NCBI GenBank assembly: GCA_003210315.1
Contig: QCVQ01000001.1
Coordinates: 1-64,000 of the forward strand
Direction of reading: 5' to 3'
DNA: 64,000 nucleotides
Source: Synechococcus sp. AG-686-F08
GTDB lineage: Bacteria; Cyanobacteriota; Cyanobacteriia; PCC-6307; Cyanobiaceae
The notes beneath the pieces were generated by a model. It had not been told where the DNA came from, searched no databases, and was given only the letters and a program-made list of their open reading frames with translations. Positions 10,247 through 19,913 of this stretch are shown here, in pieces. Numbering within the stretch: position 1 is the stretch's first letter; each line of letters opens with the position of its first letter. The position numbers and the translations under genes were made by a program.

Positions 10247-10329
10247 CTGCAGTCCATTCACTATGCCTGTATTCTCTCTTCATCAGTCGTAATTGGCAAT
10301 ATGCCACTGCTGGTACTTTAAGGTTTCAA

Positions 10330-10524
10330 TTACCAGAGTTGAAATTTAGTTGTATCTGTTGGTGATGAGGACAGTTTTTGGCTAAGTGCAACTGCAGCTA
10401 GAACTGGTGCAACTGCTCCGATGACAACTGCGTTGGTAATGAGTTGTCGCAGTGGATTATTTTTTGAATGGCCATAATGAAATCCATTAAGTGCGCTTGT
10501 CATCGAGCTAGTTTTTCTTCTCAA
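10330..10524 (-). CDS. Small TM hypothetical protein
   Basis: 64 aa, one hydrophobic segment. Confidence 0.45.
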   Translation of the reverse strand: MRRKTSSMTSALNGFHYGHSKNNPLRQLITNAVVIGAVAPVLAAVALSQKLSSSPTDTTKFQLW

Positions 10525-10652
10525 ATGTTATTGAGTTAGTTTTTTTGTCCTTAGGATTGGCTGAAAGATTGATTGATGATCAATGAAATATGAAATGTGG
10601 TTGGTTCAATATCAGGCTTTCGGTTTGTCCCTTTATGCATAGACATGCAAGG

Positions 10653-11498
10653 TCAATTCAGTACAAGTTGAATGGCACGTCGGCTGCTGTCGACGGCCAA
10701 CACGATGGCTAGTCCCCGTAGACAACGGACTAACACAGAAGAATCAAAAAGATCGAGGCGTCTTGCGGACCATTGGGCGGCAAGTGCCGCCACGCTTCCG
10801 AGCGTGAGTCCCATCCAGGGAATACCCCGACCTTCATGCAGAAACTGCAGTGATGCCGCACTTGCTGAGCAAAGCACTGCCACCGTGCTGAGTCGAATGG
10901 CCCGATGGATGGGGACTGCGAAAGGTCCACTCATCAGCGGTACGAGCACAAGTCCACCGCCGAGACCCAGCATGCCTGCTGTCCAGCCCGCGATGCAGCC
11001 CACGCCCGCTAGCAAGGGTGCGGAGGTTTCTTCTGTTTCTGAACATACTGGCTTCGTTATCTCTTCCTTTTTCTCTTTTTCTATCTCGATTCCTGTGACT
11101 GTTTCTCTATTTGGATCTGGCTCAGCTTCAGCCTTTGGCGGTTCTTTGATGGTGAAAGCCAACAACACATAGACCGCCGTCTGCATTGCCAACAGCACCC
11201 ATCCAGCCGCAAGACCACCGAGCCCTCCAAATAAAAATGCTGATCCGAAGCCTGCTAGGCCTATGGCTAAGGCTGATCGTGTAGGCAGGCTTCCGCTTTG
11301 AAGATGCACGATTGTCCCTGCTAGAGCGGTTGGGACAATGGCAAAGCTGCTGGTGGCTAGCGCTTGATGAGGGGGCAGGTTGAGCCAGAGCAGCACCGGC
11401 GCAAAAATTAGACCACCGCCGATTCCTAACAATCCAGCCAACCCTCCCGCTAGGAGTCCAAGGCTGATCAAGATCGGTATATCCCACCAAGGCACCAC
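10653..11498 (-). CDS. TauE/SafE family anion permease
   Basis: ISLGLLAGGLAGLLGIGGGLIFAPVLL and second repeat AGWTAGMLGLGGGLVLVPLM. Confidence 0.85.
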   Translation of the reverse strand: MVPWWDIPILISLGLLAGGLAGLLGIGGGLIFAPVLLWLNLPPHQALATSSFAIVPTALAGTIVHLQSGSLPTRSALAIGLAGFGSAFLFGGLGGLAAGWVLLAMQTAVYVLLAFTIKEPPKAEAEPDPNRETVTGIEIEKEKKEEITKPVCSETEETSAPLLAGVGCIAGWTAGMLGLGGGLVLVPLMSGPFAVPIHRAIRLSTVAVLCSASAASLQFLHEGRGIPWMGLTLGSVAALAAQWSARRLDLFDSSVLVRCLRGLAIVLAVDSSRRAIQLVLN

Positions 11499-11658
11499 GG
11501 CATCTGTTTGAGTGCTTCTTCAGCATGCTTTGAACAGCTGTCGCCATGTGGCTTGTGCGTTGAGATGGTTACTGATGTTGTTGGATAACGAGAAAATCAT
11601 CCACGCAGTTGCCTGTGTCCCTTTAAGAATGTTAAAAAGGGCTATGGGTAGGTAAAGG

Positions 11659-11826
11659 ATGAATCCCGCTAAGCAGCATAAAAAACTTCATAAGCTTCAA
11701 TCTCGGGCTGAAGAGTGCCTTACAAGAGGCGAAGCGCAAAAAATTCTAAAGAAAGCCGCAAAAGCACAGCGGAAACTTGAAAAAGGCCCTTCTGTAGATA
11801 GTGACGTTGAAAATCAAGCTCGATAA
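11659..11826 (+). CDS. Small basic hypothetical protein
   Basis: 55 codons: MNPAKQHKKLHKLQSRAEECLTRGEAQKILKKAAKAQRKLEKG... Confidence 0.5.
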   Translation: MNPAKQHKKLHKLQSRAEECLTRGEAQKILKKAAKAQRKLEKGPSVDSDVENQAR

Positions 11827-11940
11827 TATTAATGATTCTGGCTTCTAAATTTTGTTAACAATGTAGTGGAATTTGTTTATTCTTTTTTAGGTGTTAACTT
11901 TTAATGTTAGTGTAGGAATGCGTTTATGGTGTTTTAATGC

Positions 11941-12273
11941 TTAAAACAAAGACATAGCTTTGATTTTCGACACCTTTTTGGGATCAAGCCCCTGTAGATC
12001 ATTGGCTTCAATAAGATCTCTTTTCATCATTTCCGCTAGAGAAAAAAGAATTGTGTCGTGATTGAATTCCATTCGACCCTCTATTTCGAACCTCTCCGTA
12101 CTGAGATAGTCATGAAGTGAGCAAACTGATTCGAGCGAACTAAGAGATTGACTCTTGTTTTGGATGACACCAATTAATACAGTCACTGCCCTTTCGTTGC
12201 CTTTGTGGAAGGCTTTACGAGCAATTTCTGTTTCTGTGGAAGGCCAGTCAACTTGCGTCATGACGTGAATCAA
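11941..12273 (-). CDS. frp: Fluorescence recovery protein (FRP-like)
   Basis: Sequence pattern matches the FRP family (...SVCSLHDYLSTERFEIEGRMEFNHDTILFSLAEMMKRDLIEANDL...VSKIKAM); located with ocp. Confidence 0.8.
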   Translation of the reverse strand: MIHVMTQVDWPSTETEIARKAFHKGNERAVTVLIGVIQNKSQSLSSLESVCSLHDYLSTERFEIEGRMEFNHDTILFSLAEMMKRDLIEANDLQGLDPKKVSKIKAMSLF

Positions 12274-12296
12274 AAAGGGAGGTGTTAGCCGGAGGT

Positions 12297-13046
12297 TCAG
12301 GCCGTCTGACTCAATGGGGATCGTTGACGCAGACGCGGAAGATCAAACCAGGGGGTGGACGGTGACAGGTGGTGTTCGCGATGATATCCAAAGTGATAGC
12401 AAGCTGCGAACGAGAGCCATGGATGAATCGTCAAACTCCTAGGTGTCTGACGATTGGGATTGTTCTTATTGAGATGGTGGGGAAACCATGTGCCGACGAA
12501 GAAGAGTTGAAGAGTGCTCAGGATCAATGGGAGGACACAGAACACAGCTACAGATAAAACTGCTTGCTGATCAGATGAGGGAGTGAGGATGATAAGGACC
12601 ATCCAAGATGAAACCAAAATCGTGAGGGGTTTTGCGTTCATGTACCGACTCATAAAGTCCCAGAACCAACGCAGAGCTGAATGGTCTGGATGACTTTTGT
12701 AATCAGGATCGCTCTCTGACTCTGCCTTTAAGTGATGAAGAGCGTGATTACTCTTGCAACGGCGATAACTGAGACCCGCATAAAGAATGAGGGCAGCACT
12801 TCCAATGCCATGGTTCAGTTTTGAACTCTTGGGTGCCAAAGTTCCATGCATGGCGTCGTGGCCAATAATGAATAAACCCGTTTGAACAAAAGTTCTCAAC
12901 AAAACGAGTGGAATTAGTGTTGACAGTTGCAAGGACGCAAGATTCAGCGAGAGGCAATACACAAGTGTGATAACCCAAATCGCTGTGATCGTTGCCGCTA
13001 ACACCAAACCCAGCTCATGTTGCTGAACTGATTCAGCTTTTACCAA
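12297..13046 (-). CDS. crtW: Beta-carotene ketolase (CrtW-like, fatty-acid desaturase superfamily)
   Basis: His-box motifs GHDAMHG, HALHHLKAE, YHFGYHREHH; directly downstream of ocp. Confidence 0.8.
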   Translation of the reverse strand: MVKAESVQQHELGLVLAATITAIWVITLVYCLSLNLASLQLSTLIPLVLLRTFVQTGLFIIGHDAMHGTLAPKSSKLNHGIGSAALILYAGLSYRRCKSNHALHHLKAESESDPDYKSHPDHSALRWFWDFMSRYMNAKPLTILVSSWMVLIILTPSSDQQAVLSVAVFCVLPLILSTLQLFFVGTWFPHHLNKNNPNRQTPRSLTIHPWLSFAACYHFGYHREHHLSPSTPWFDLPRLRQRSPLSQTA

Positions 13047-14103
13047 GTTTCAAAAGTTCAGCTGGTGAGGCCAGAAGGTCAATGGCAACAAAATAGATTT
13101 TGTTGTTCTCGTCTAGAAGGAAACGCCAAGCAACATTCATGCCTACCTCTCCTCCAAACCAAGGTGTTTGAACCTGTCCGGTCACTTTGATTTGATTAAA
13201 ACCGCCATCGGTGGGTTCGCTATAACCACCTTTAGGCAACAGCTTGAGGTTCTGGCAATCGCGCTTGAAAAATCTAAGAATGGCTTCTGTTCCCACGATG
13301 GGTCTTTGGAAGGGAGGCTGGAGTGCGCCATCCGGTAAGAACAGCTTGATCAATGCATCAAAGTCATTGGAATTTAGAAGCTCCATGTAATCCAAAACCG
13401 TTTGGTTCAACACACCAGGAATGAAAACTTTTTCACGAGCTTCTGAAGGTGTTGGTGCAACGGTTGGTTCAGAAACAATGGCTGAATCGTCGGCGTCTGG
13501 GTCAAAACCCATGTCAACAACGAAGTTACGCAAAATGCTGATTTGTTGTCCCTGCTCAACCTTCTTGACTGATTCAAGAACGGCGTTGGCATTGGATGAC
13601 AACTTGTAGCCTTCGGGAATTGGAGCAACTTTTCCTTGACGCATGAGCTCGCCGAGCTCGTACCAGAAACCCAATTTCACATTGATCGACCAGAAGGCGT
13701 AACGCTTTGAAATTGGAGCGTCAACTTTTCCAGCCAAATCGCACATCACGCGACTTTGCTCAGTGAAGCTCAGGGCTGTGATTTCATCCAAAGTAGGCTG
13801 TGCGATCGCCATCCGTGCAGCACCCGGAGCTGCAACGGTGATTGTGCGGCCCATTTCTAAGTAGGCAAACCAAATGAGTGCGAGTTGATCATCTGCACTT
13901 AGTAACTTGTAGCGAGCAGTAATCGCTGGAATAGCATCAGCAGTGCGTGTATCTGGAAATATCTGCGCGGCTTTATCGATCGTGAACATGGAAGTACCGC
14001 CCTTGAGATTCGCGAAGTGTAACACTCTGTATCGAAGGGGTCGCGCTTCAGGCGGTGATTTGGTAGCTCTTAAGTCATTTGGATGCGAAGAATGGCGTCC
14101 CAC
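13033..14103 (-). CDS. ocp: Orange carotenoid protein (start likely the internal MFTIDKAAQ)
   Basis: MFTIDKAAQIFPDTRTADAIPAITARYKLLSADDQLALIWFAYLEMGRTITVAAPGAA; NTF2-like C-terminal domain. Confidence 0.93.
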   Translation of the reverse strand: MGRHSSHPNDLRATKSPPEARPLRYRVLHFANLKGGTSMFTIDKAAQIFPDTRTADAIPAITARYKLLSADDQLALIWFAYLEMGRTITVAAPGAARMAIAQPTLDEITALSFTEQSRVMCDLAGKVDAPISKRYAFWSINVKLGFWYELGELMRQGKVAPIPEGYKLSSNANAVLESVKKVEQGQQISILRNFVVDMGFDPDADDSAIVSEPTVAPTPSEAREKVFIPGVLNQTVLDYMELLNSNDFDALIKLFLPDGALQPPFQRPIVGTEAILRFFKRDCQNLKLLPKGGYSEPTDGGFNQIKVTGQVQTPWFGGEVGMNVAWRFLLDENNKIYFVAIDLLASPAELLKLGKS

Positions 14104-14888
14104 AAATTAGTGGGTAGCAGCCTTTGTATGACTGCAGACTCGGCTCGGTGCCCGCATCGATATCTCGCTTTTGGGGAGTGTGCGTTCAAGGCCTTTTGGA
14201 TGGTTTCAGCGACGACATGCGCTGGAGATGCCCTTTTGAAGCCCTTCTGCCAATTTTCTTCCACTTTCTTCATCATTGGTGCCCAGGCGGGATCTCTTTG
14301 GGCTTCAGCCATTGATTTTCCCGCGACGGTTTCGAATCGAGTCGCAATTAATCCAGGTTCGATAATTACGACCTTGATTCCGAATTGGTGAAGCTCGAGA
14401 CGCAAGGCATCGCTTAGTGCCTCCAAGGCAAATTTGCTTGCTCCGTACCAACCGGCTCCAGGAGTCACAAATCGCCCCGCGATTGATGACAGATTCACGA
14501 TCCTCCCTTTTCCACGCTTTCTCATTTCCGGCAGAAGCATTTGGGTGAGTGCTATTAAACCGAAAACGTTGACTTCAAATAGGTTCTGAGCCGTTTGTAT
14601 TGACATGGTTTCTATAGGGCCCACTTCTCCATATCCTGCGTTGTTGATTAGGGCATCAAGTGCTCCAAATTGTTGATTGATTTGCCGCACAAGCAGTTGC
14701 CTTGAATCGATGTCAGTGATGTCGAGGGGCAGCACTTCGGCACCTGATTCACGCAGATCGCTCATCGATTCTGTTGTTCTTGCTGCTGCGATGACTTTCC
14801 ACCCTTGACGAAGAAGAAGACGAGCTGTGGCTTTGCCTATTCCGCTGGATGCCCCCGTGATCAAGACAGTGCGTTGCAGCTGGGTCAT
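14070..14888 (-). CDS. Short-chain dehydrogenase/reductase
   Basis: TGASSGIGKATAR, NNAGYGEVG, YGASKFALE. Confidence 0.88.
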   Translation of the reverse strand: MTQLQRTVLITGASSGIGKATARLLLRQGWKVIAAARTTESMSDLRESGAEVLPLDITDIDSRQLLVRQINQQFGALDALINNAGYGEVGPIETMSIQTAQNLFEVNVFGLIALTQMLLPEMRKRGKGRIVNLSSIAGRFVTPGAGWYGASKFALEALSDALRLELHQFGIKVVIIEPGLIATRFETVAGKSMAEAQRDPAWAPMMKKVEENWQKGFKRASPAHVVAETIQKALNAHSPKARYRCGHRAESAVIQRLLPTNLWDAILRIQMT

Positions 14889-14899
14889 CCGGGACTGAT

Positions 14900-15232
14900 G
14901 TGGAAGAGTGCGCTAAGGCTGACAGCTATGCCATGAAACAGCTTCCAGGTCGCACGCGCCCTCGTTGGCAGCAACAACTCTTGTCTGGTCTTGGGGTTGG
15001 CTTGGGATTGGTGGTGATGGGGGCGTTGCTCCCTATCGTGTTGCCGGTCCTACTGATCGCAGGCTTACTGGCCGCACTAGCTCTGATCCCAATCCTGCGC
15101 CAACTGCGTAGTGAGCTCGAGCAACTCGATCAGGTTCAGCAGAAATCCTCTGGTCGCATCCCTATGGATGTGACCCCTTGGCAGCAAAAATTGTGGGATA
15201 GATGGAAAGCGTCGTTGAAACGACGTTCATAG
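14900..15232 (+). CDS. Small membrane hypothetical protein
   Basis: Hydrophobic central segment; start may be the internal MKQLPGRTRPRW. Confidence 0.5.
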   Translation: MEECAKADSYAMKQLPGRTRPRWQQQLLSGLGVGLGLVVMGALLPIVLPVLLIAGLLAALALIPILRQLRSELEQLDQVQQKSSGRIPMDVTPWQQKLWDRWKASLKRRS

Positions 15233-15391
15233 GGCGCTGTCGTCGTCTTCAGTTCGAACAACTGAAATCGTTCGAGATCCGAATTCATCAAGAGCTGCAG
15301 CCCAAGCCGCTGCATGGTCTGAAGCAAACACTGTGATGGAGCCGACACTCTCACCAGTGATTTTGAAGAAAACAGTGAATCGCTGGGACAT
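15227..15391 (-). CDS. Small hypothetical protein
   Basis: 54 codons: MSQRFTVFFKITGESVGSITVFASDHAAAWAAALDEFGSRTISVVRTEDDDSAL. Confidence 0.55.
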   Translation of the reverse strand: MSQRFTVFFKITGESVGSITVFASDHAAAWAAALDEFGSRTISVVRTEDDDSAL

Positions 15392-15504
15392 CGTTCTCCA
15401 GTCGATACCAAGATCACTGTGGCACTTTGAGCACGATCATCGACTCATGGCCGTACATTTTCGCTAGAGAAGGGTGATCAAAGCTCTAGCGGACAACATT
15501 TCCT

Positions 15505-16314
15505 ATGCAGACCCCATCTCAGATGCGTTCGGTGACCCCAGGGGGGCCTGAAGGAGGACTGGTCGCGATCCTTGGTCTCGTCTTAGCCGCTTTGTTGTTG
15601 CTTTCTCAGGCTTTATTTGTGGTGCCAGCTGGTGAAGTTGCTGTTGTGACAACACTTGGCAAGGTCAGTGGCGCGTCACGCCAGCCTGGCTTGAATACCA
15701 AACTCCCCCTGGTGCAGCAGGTTTGGCCCTTCAGTATTCGCACCCAGGTTCGCCCTGAAAATTTTGCGACTCTCACAAAGGATTTACAGGTGATTGAGGC
15801 TACGGCCACGATCAAATACGCGTTGCGTGCCGATCAAGCAGGTCGTGCTTACAGCACGATTGCAAGCAGTGATCGTGATATTTACCCTCGAATCATTCAG
15901 CCTTCTTTGCTAAAAGCACTTAAATCTGTGTTTTCTCAGTATGAGTTGGTCACAATAGCCTCCGAATGGAATGATATTTCAACCCTCGTTGCAGAAACAG
16001 TCGCTGATGAGCTTGAGCAATTTGATTACGTAAAGGTGTTGGGTCTTGATCTCACTGGCTTGGAAATTGCTGAAGAGTACCGGGCAGCAATTGAACAGAA
16101 ACAGATTGCCGAGCAACAACTTCTTAGGGCTCAAACCGAGGTTAAAATCGCTGAACAAGAAGCTTTACGCTACGACACCCTGAATAAAAGTCTTGACGAT
16201 CGTGTGTTGTACAAGCTATTCCTCGACAAGTGGGATGGAATGACCCAAGTCGTTCCTGGATTGCCAGGAACTAACGGTGGTATGCCTTCAGTGATCGTTA
16301 GCTCTAAAAAATAA
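15505..16314 (+). CDS. SPFH/Band 7 (prohibitin-like) protein
   Basis: AALLLLSQALFVVPAGEVAVVTTLGKVSGASRQPGLNTKLP...EQKQIAEQQLLRAQTE. Confidence 0.88.
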   Translation: MQTPSQMRSVTPGGPEGGLVAILGLVLAALLLLSQALFVVPAGEVAVVTTLGKVSGASRQPGLNTKLPLVQQVWPFSIRTQVRPENFATLTKDLQVIEATATIKYALRADQAGRAYSTIASSDRDIYPRIIQPSLLKALKSVFSQYELVTIASEWNDISTLVAETVADELEQFDYVKVLGLDLTGLEIAEEYRAAIEQKQIAEQQLLRAQTEVKIAEQEALRYDTLNKSLDDRVLYKLFLDKWDGMTQVVPGLPGTNGGMPSVIVSSKK

Positions 16315-16352
16315 TTCATTTTTTCGGGAATTGTTTCATGTGGTTTAAACAT

Positions 16353-16367
16353 CAATGATTATCATTG
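16353..16367. promoter_or_regulatory. Fur/Zur-type palindromic box
   Basis: CAATGAT-T-ATCATTG, perfect inverted repeat. Confidence 0.55.
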
Positions 16368-16392
16368 CTTGCTAGAACTACTTTTTATTATG

Positions 16393-16445
16393 ACCTGGGG
16401 GCTCGTATTCTGCACTTGCAGAAGCGGAAGCTCCCAGGTTTTTTT
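16393..16445 (+). ncRNA. Candidate short self-terminating RNA downstream of the Fur/Zur-like box (or a stand-alone terminator)
   Basis: 11-bp stem ACCTGGGGGCT/AGCTCCCAGGT (one G-U), inner stem TTCTGC/GCAGAA, then T7; TATTAT -10-like at 16386-16391. Confidence 0.45.
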
Positions 16446-16561
16446 ATTTTTGGTATTGTGAAAAGTCAAAGAACGAATGATTGAAGTTCTTTTGATGGTT
16501 GCAACTTGATGATTTGTTGTGAAATTTCTGATTTTTATTCTTGGCCGTATGAGGTGAGGGC

Positions 16562-16732
16562 GTGAATCATCGTGTTTTTAGAGGGCTTCTTGTGGTGTTG
16601 TTCTTGGGTGTGCTCACTCATTGCGCATCCAAAACACAAGTGCGTGTTCGTTATCGAGTTGTTCCACAACGTTCGCCAGAGGGATTTCAGCTTCCAAAGC
16701 AGAGACCCCCAGCACGGGGACTCTTGCTGTGA
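16562..16732 (+). CDS. Small putative lipoprotein
   Basis: GTG start; NHRVFRGLLVVLFLGVLTHC lipobox-like; 56 codons. Confidence 0.4.
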   Translation: MNHRVFRGLLVVLFLGVLTHCASKTQVRVRYRVVPQRSPEGFQLPKQRPPARGLLL

Positions 16733-17148
16733 AAAGCCAATCGTGTTTTAGGTGTGAATCTGAATCTGTTTCCATTGGGAAATTTTTGTTTCTGCCGTAC
16801 GTGGAGTTGTGTTAATCGAATTCATCATCAAGTGTGCGGTTTGAGCGCATTGCATCCGTAGCTTGTTGTTTTGTTGCAGTCTTTTGATGCGATGTCCAGG
16901 CTTTTTGCTGGTCCATCAGCCTCATTTAATTAAAAAGCATTGAGCTGTGTAACAGCAGCCTCACCTTATCCACGAAGGGTTGTTCAAGTCACTTAGAAGA
17001 GTTATGTCCCGCATTGAGCGCCATCCATGCAGAATTGCTTTAGCAGGGATTTGGCACGTTCACTCGTGGTCATGCTCTTGGAGATGCAGGCAGAGATTCG
17101 GGAATTCTCTTATCAAATGGATCTTGAAGAGCAGCGCTATCAAAAGTC

Positions 17149-17535
17149 TCAAGCACGGTCTGGATCAACAGGCAATCCTTTGAGTGTTAGAGCGAGTTGC
17201 CGGGCTGCAAGCAATCCTGGATAAAAAAGACGGGCTCGTTTGCTGTTCCGAAAGAGTCCATTCAGTAATGCCAAAAGAGGATCGCTTGGCTTCAATTCGC
17301 TGCAGAGAATTGAAATGGCTTCACTGCCGTGCCAAATCTGATCTCCGTCTATTAGAACTGCTCCATCGCTCAGATTGAAACCCTGTCGACGTAAGTCATT
17401 TCGGAGACCATTTTCCACCCTTCCATCTCGGATCAGGAGATCTGGAATCCCCCCTTTCAGTTCGCTTCGCAAGGCAAATGCTTTGCAAAAGGGACATCCA
17501 CCGTCGTAGACCAGCGTCTTCAGAAACCCCTCCAA
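17149..17535 (-). CDS. DCC family thiol-disulfide oxidoreductase
   Basis: LVYDGGCPFCKAFAL and family-like body. Confidence 0.8.
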   Translation of the reverse strand: MEGFLKTLVYDGGCPFCKAFALRSELKGGIPDLLIRDGRVENGLRNDLRRQGFNLSDGAVLIDGDQIWHGSEAISILCSELKPSDPLLALLNGLFRNSKRARLFYPGLLAARQLALTLKGLPVDPDRA

Positions 17536-17575
17536 CCGTTCGTTCGGTAAGTTTATGTGATTGACAATAATTTAG

Positions 17576-17878
17576 ATGGCGGACAAAGAGCTACTCAAGG
17601 AAGTCGGAAACGAGTTATGGGGTTCTGTCAAGAAGCTTCGCCCGGGTTTGCCTCGCGAATCTCGATTGGAGCTCACCCTCAAGGCACTGATGGTGATAGG
17701 TGATCTGTCCGATCAGGTTCAAGCGGCAGTTGTTGTGGGTCTCATTGCTGAGCAAGAACCGCCTGAAAACGAACCAGAGGGCAAAGATGTCACAACCAGT
17801 GCGGACAGCGAGCAGGATGTAGAGCAAACACCCGATGGTCGTCGAGTGGTGCGTCGTCGATCACGCGCTGCTGGTTGA
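17576..17878 (+). CDS. Picocyanobacterial conserved hypothetical protein (TIGR03894-like)
   Basis: MADKELLKEVGNELWGSVKKLRPGLPRESRLELTLKALMVIGDLSDQVQAAVVVGLI. Confidence 0.6.
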   Translation: MADKELLKEVGNELWGSVKKLRPGLPRESRLELTLKALMVIGDLSDQVQAAVVVGLIAEQEPPENEPEGKDVTTSADSEQDVEQTPDGRRVVRRRSRAAG

Positions 17879-17948
17879 CCACTCCCTAGTCCTTCTCAAA
17901 TGCACGGCAGGACATTTTCTGTTGTGCATAGGCAGTCGTTGAAATGCG

Positions 17949-19448
17949 CTAACTCAGCAAGGCCTGGCCTCGGCTGTGAATATTGCGCGCGTACTCCGTC
18001 CAAGTGCCTTGGCCCCAGTAACGAAAGCAGCTTGTCTCCAGTAGGAGCAGATGCAGTAAGGCCTTTTGGTACCTTTCGCTTGTCGTGAACGATGGATCTT
18101 CTGACGTTTGCTGGTCGAAATGTTGGTGAAAGGCCGCGCTGAGTTGGTTCATTGGCTCCAAGACGTTGTCGTACCCCTCAACCCAACTGAGGTTGTTGGT
18201 CCAAGAGGCACCCTCCATCGAGAAGCCACTGTTACTGGCTTTGAGCTCTTCGATTGCTGCGTTGACGGTTTCACGACTCGAATCGCTTCCCACTTGCTTC
18301 CATAGCCGGTGTTGTTGGACTGCTTGCACTTCAGGGAAATCGGAGGCTGTAACCCCCGCTTGCTCGAGAAGCTCGAGCCATTCGCTTCCATTGATCGCCA
18401 CTGTTTGGGCTTGCCCGCCGTCTCCCTCAGAATTCTGATTCAGCGCTTTGCGGTGCGCTTGAACAAAAGCCTCTGGGAATTCATTCATCATGACCCCCCC
18501 ATTTTCGCCATCAGCGATTTGCGTCACGACGGATGGAATGTGTCTGCTTCCCAGTGGTTGTTTCCCAAGGGTGAGCGCTTCGTAATAGGGCTGCATTTGG
18601 CCCACCAGTTTGGTGTCGGAGCCCTGTGTCTTAATTAAAACCGTGATCCGTGCAATTTCTCCTGTTGAGCTGTGTGCGACCAGTTGGTTCGGGAGGTACC
18701 TCTGTGAATGGGAGAGAGGTGAACCATCCAGGTTCTCTACGCTGTGTTCTTGAACCATCAACCAGCTGTAACCACAGTCATTGAGAGCCTGGATGAAGGC
18801 ATGAAGGGTATCTGGGTGATTTGGAAGATGCATTTCGGGCGGTGAAAACCCTTTCACCCTCTTGAGTGCTTCTTCCCCGAATAGGTCAACGAATTGGTGT
18901 TGCCAGGCACTGATCTGAAGTTTGAGATCGGGAATTGGTGTGGATGGAGCGACCGCATGGCTCCAGAACGTACCCAGCCATTCCACATGGCGTTGCATGC
19001 TCGTATCACAGGCGAGATAGCGCAGTGCGCCTGTGATGTCGTCACGACCCATCTGGTGAACTCCCCAGAGAAGGTTGCCTGAATAATCGAGCATGATCCG
19101 CGGGTTGCATCCTTCACTGATCAGCTGTGGAATGAGATCAGCCATGCGGCGGTAGCACTGCGCGAAGGGTTCTGCGTTGTGGTTGTCGCCTTCCCCCTGG
19201 TTCTCCACCATGTATTGCAGATGCGAGACCAGTTCTCCGCTTTTGCCAGCTGGGATCGTGGGCTGATGCATGTGCAGAGCACAAGCGAACGCTGAGCTGA
19301 TCTCTTCAAGCCTCAGATTGGTGTTTGGTAACCAGACAGGCTCGCGCTTCTGCAAAAGGGAATGCAGATCGGCTTCTCTTCCAGCGATCGCTGGCGATGG
19401 GTGATGGGTCATGTCTTGATTGGTACTCCATCGAGCCTTGGACGTCAT
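17949..19448 (-). CDS. Glycoside hydrolase family 57 protein
   Basis: 499 aa; ALHMHQPTIPAG..., MLDYSGNLLWG, GFSPPEMHLP motifs. Confidence 0.75.
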   Translation of the reverse strand: MTSKARWSTNQDMTHHPSPAIAGREADLHSLLQKREPVWLPNTNLRLEEISSAFACALHMHQPTIPAGKSGELVSHLQYMVENQGEGDNHNAEPFAQCYRRMADLIPQLISEGCNPRIMLDYSGNLLWGVHQMGRDDITGALRYLACDTSMQRHVEWLGTFWSHAVAPSTPIPDLKLQISAWQHQFVDLFGEEALKRVKGFSPPEMHLPNHPDTLHAFIQALNDCGYSWLMVQEHSVENLDGSPLSHSQRYLPNQLVAHSSTGEIARITVLIKTQGSDTKLVGQMQPYYEALTLGKQPLGSRHIPSVVTQIADGENGGVMMNEFPEAFVQAHRKALNQNSEGDGGQAQTVAINGSEWLELLEQAGVTASDFPEVQAVQQHRLWKQVGSDSSRETVNAAIEELKASNSGFSMEGASWTNNLSWVEGYDNVLEPMNQLSAAFHQHFDQQTSEDPSFTTSERYQKALLHLLLLETSCFRYWGQGTWTEYARNIHSRGQALLS

Positions 19449-19559
19449 GTCACGACCGCTTCAGATACTCATTCCGGTTCTTGGTTTTGCTTGGGTCGGC
19501 TCTCGTCGAGCTTCCATTTCATGATTCACTAGCTGAGACAAGGACATAGGACATCAGTT

Positions 19560-19778
19560 TTGAGCGCTCTTCAGTCCTTTTTGGAGCACTTGCAACGGGA
19601 TGCTCGTTTGCAAAGCCGCGTTCAGTCGGCAATGACAGCTGCTGAGGTGGCAATGATCGCTCAGGAGCTTGGCTATCCCGTGTCTGGTAGCGAGCTGCTG
19701 TTGCTTTCTGGCAAGTCCTTGAGAGGGATGAATGTTCATCGTGTTGATCATCCTGGTGAATATCCACACCGTTACTGA
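19560..19778 (+). CDS. Nif11-like leader peptide family protein
   Basis: LQSFLEHLQRDARLQSRVQSAMTAAEVAMIAQELGYPVSGSELL, Nif11 domain. Confidence 0.7.
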   Translation: MSALQSFLEHLQRDARLQSRVQSAMTAAEVAMIAQELGYPVSGSELLLLSGKSLRGMNVHRVDHPGEYPHRY

Positions 19779-19885
19779 GCGAAGCTGCTGAGTACAAACA
19801 CTGATGTGTGTGGGAGATGGCATGCGCCATAACGAAAGAGCCCAATGGGAAGGGCTCAGATCAAGCTCGATGAATGCGTCTCGTG

Positions 19886-19913
19886 GGCCGTGGCCGGGGG
19901 GTCACGGCCTTTT
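19886..19913 (+). terminator. Rho-independent terminator
   Basis: GGCCGTG...CACGGCC followed by TTTT. Confidence 0.65.

Noticed and set aside
10672-11172. 166-aa plus-strand ORF
   Set aside because: Antisense shadow of the TauE/SafE permease
15136-15417. 93-aa minus-strand ORF
   Set aside because: The alternate minus frame 15227-15391 gives a much more protein-like 54-aa product
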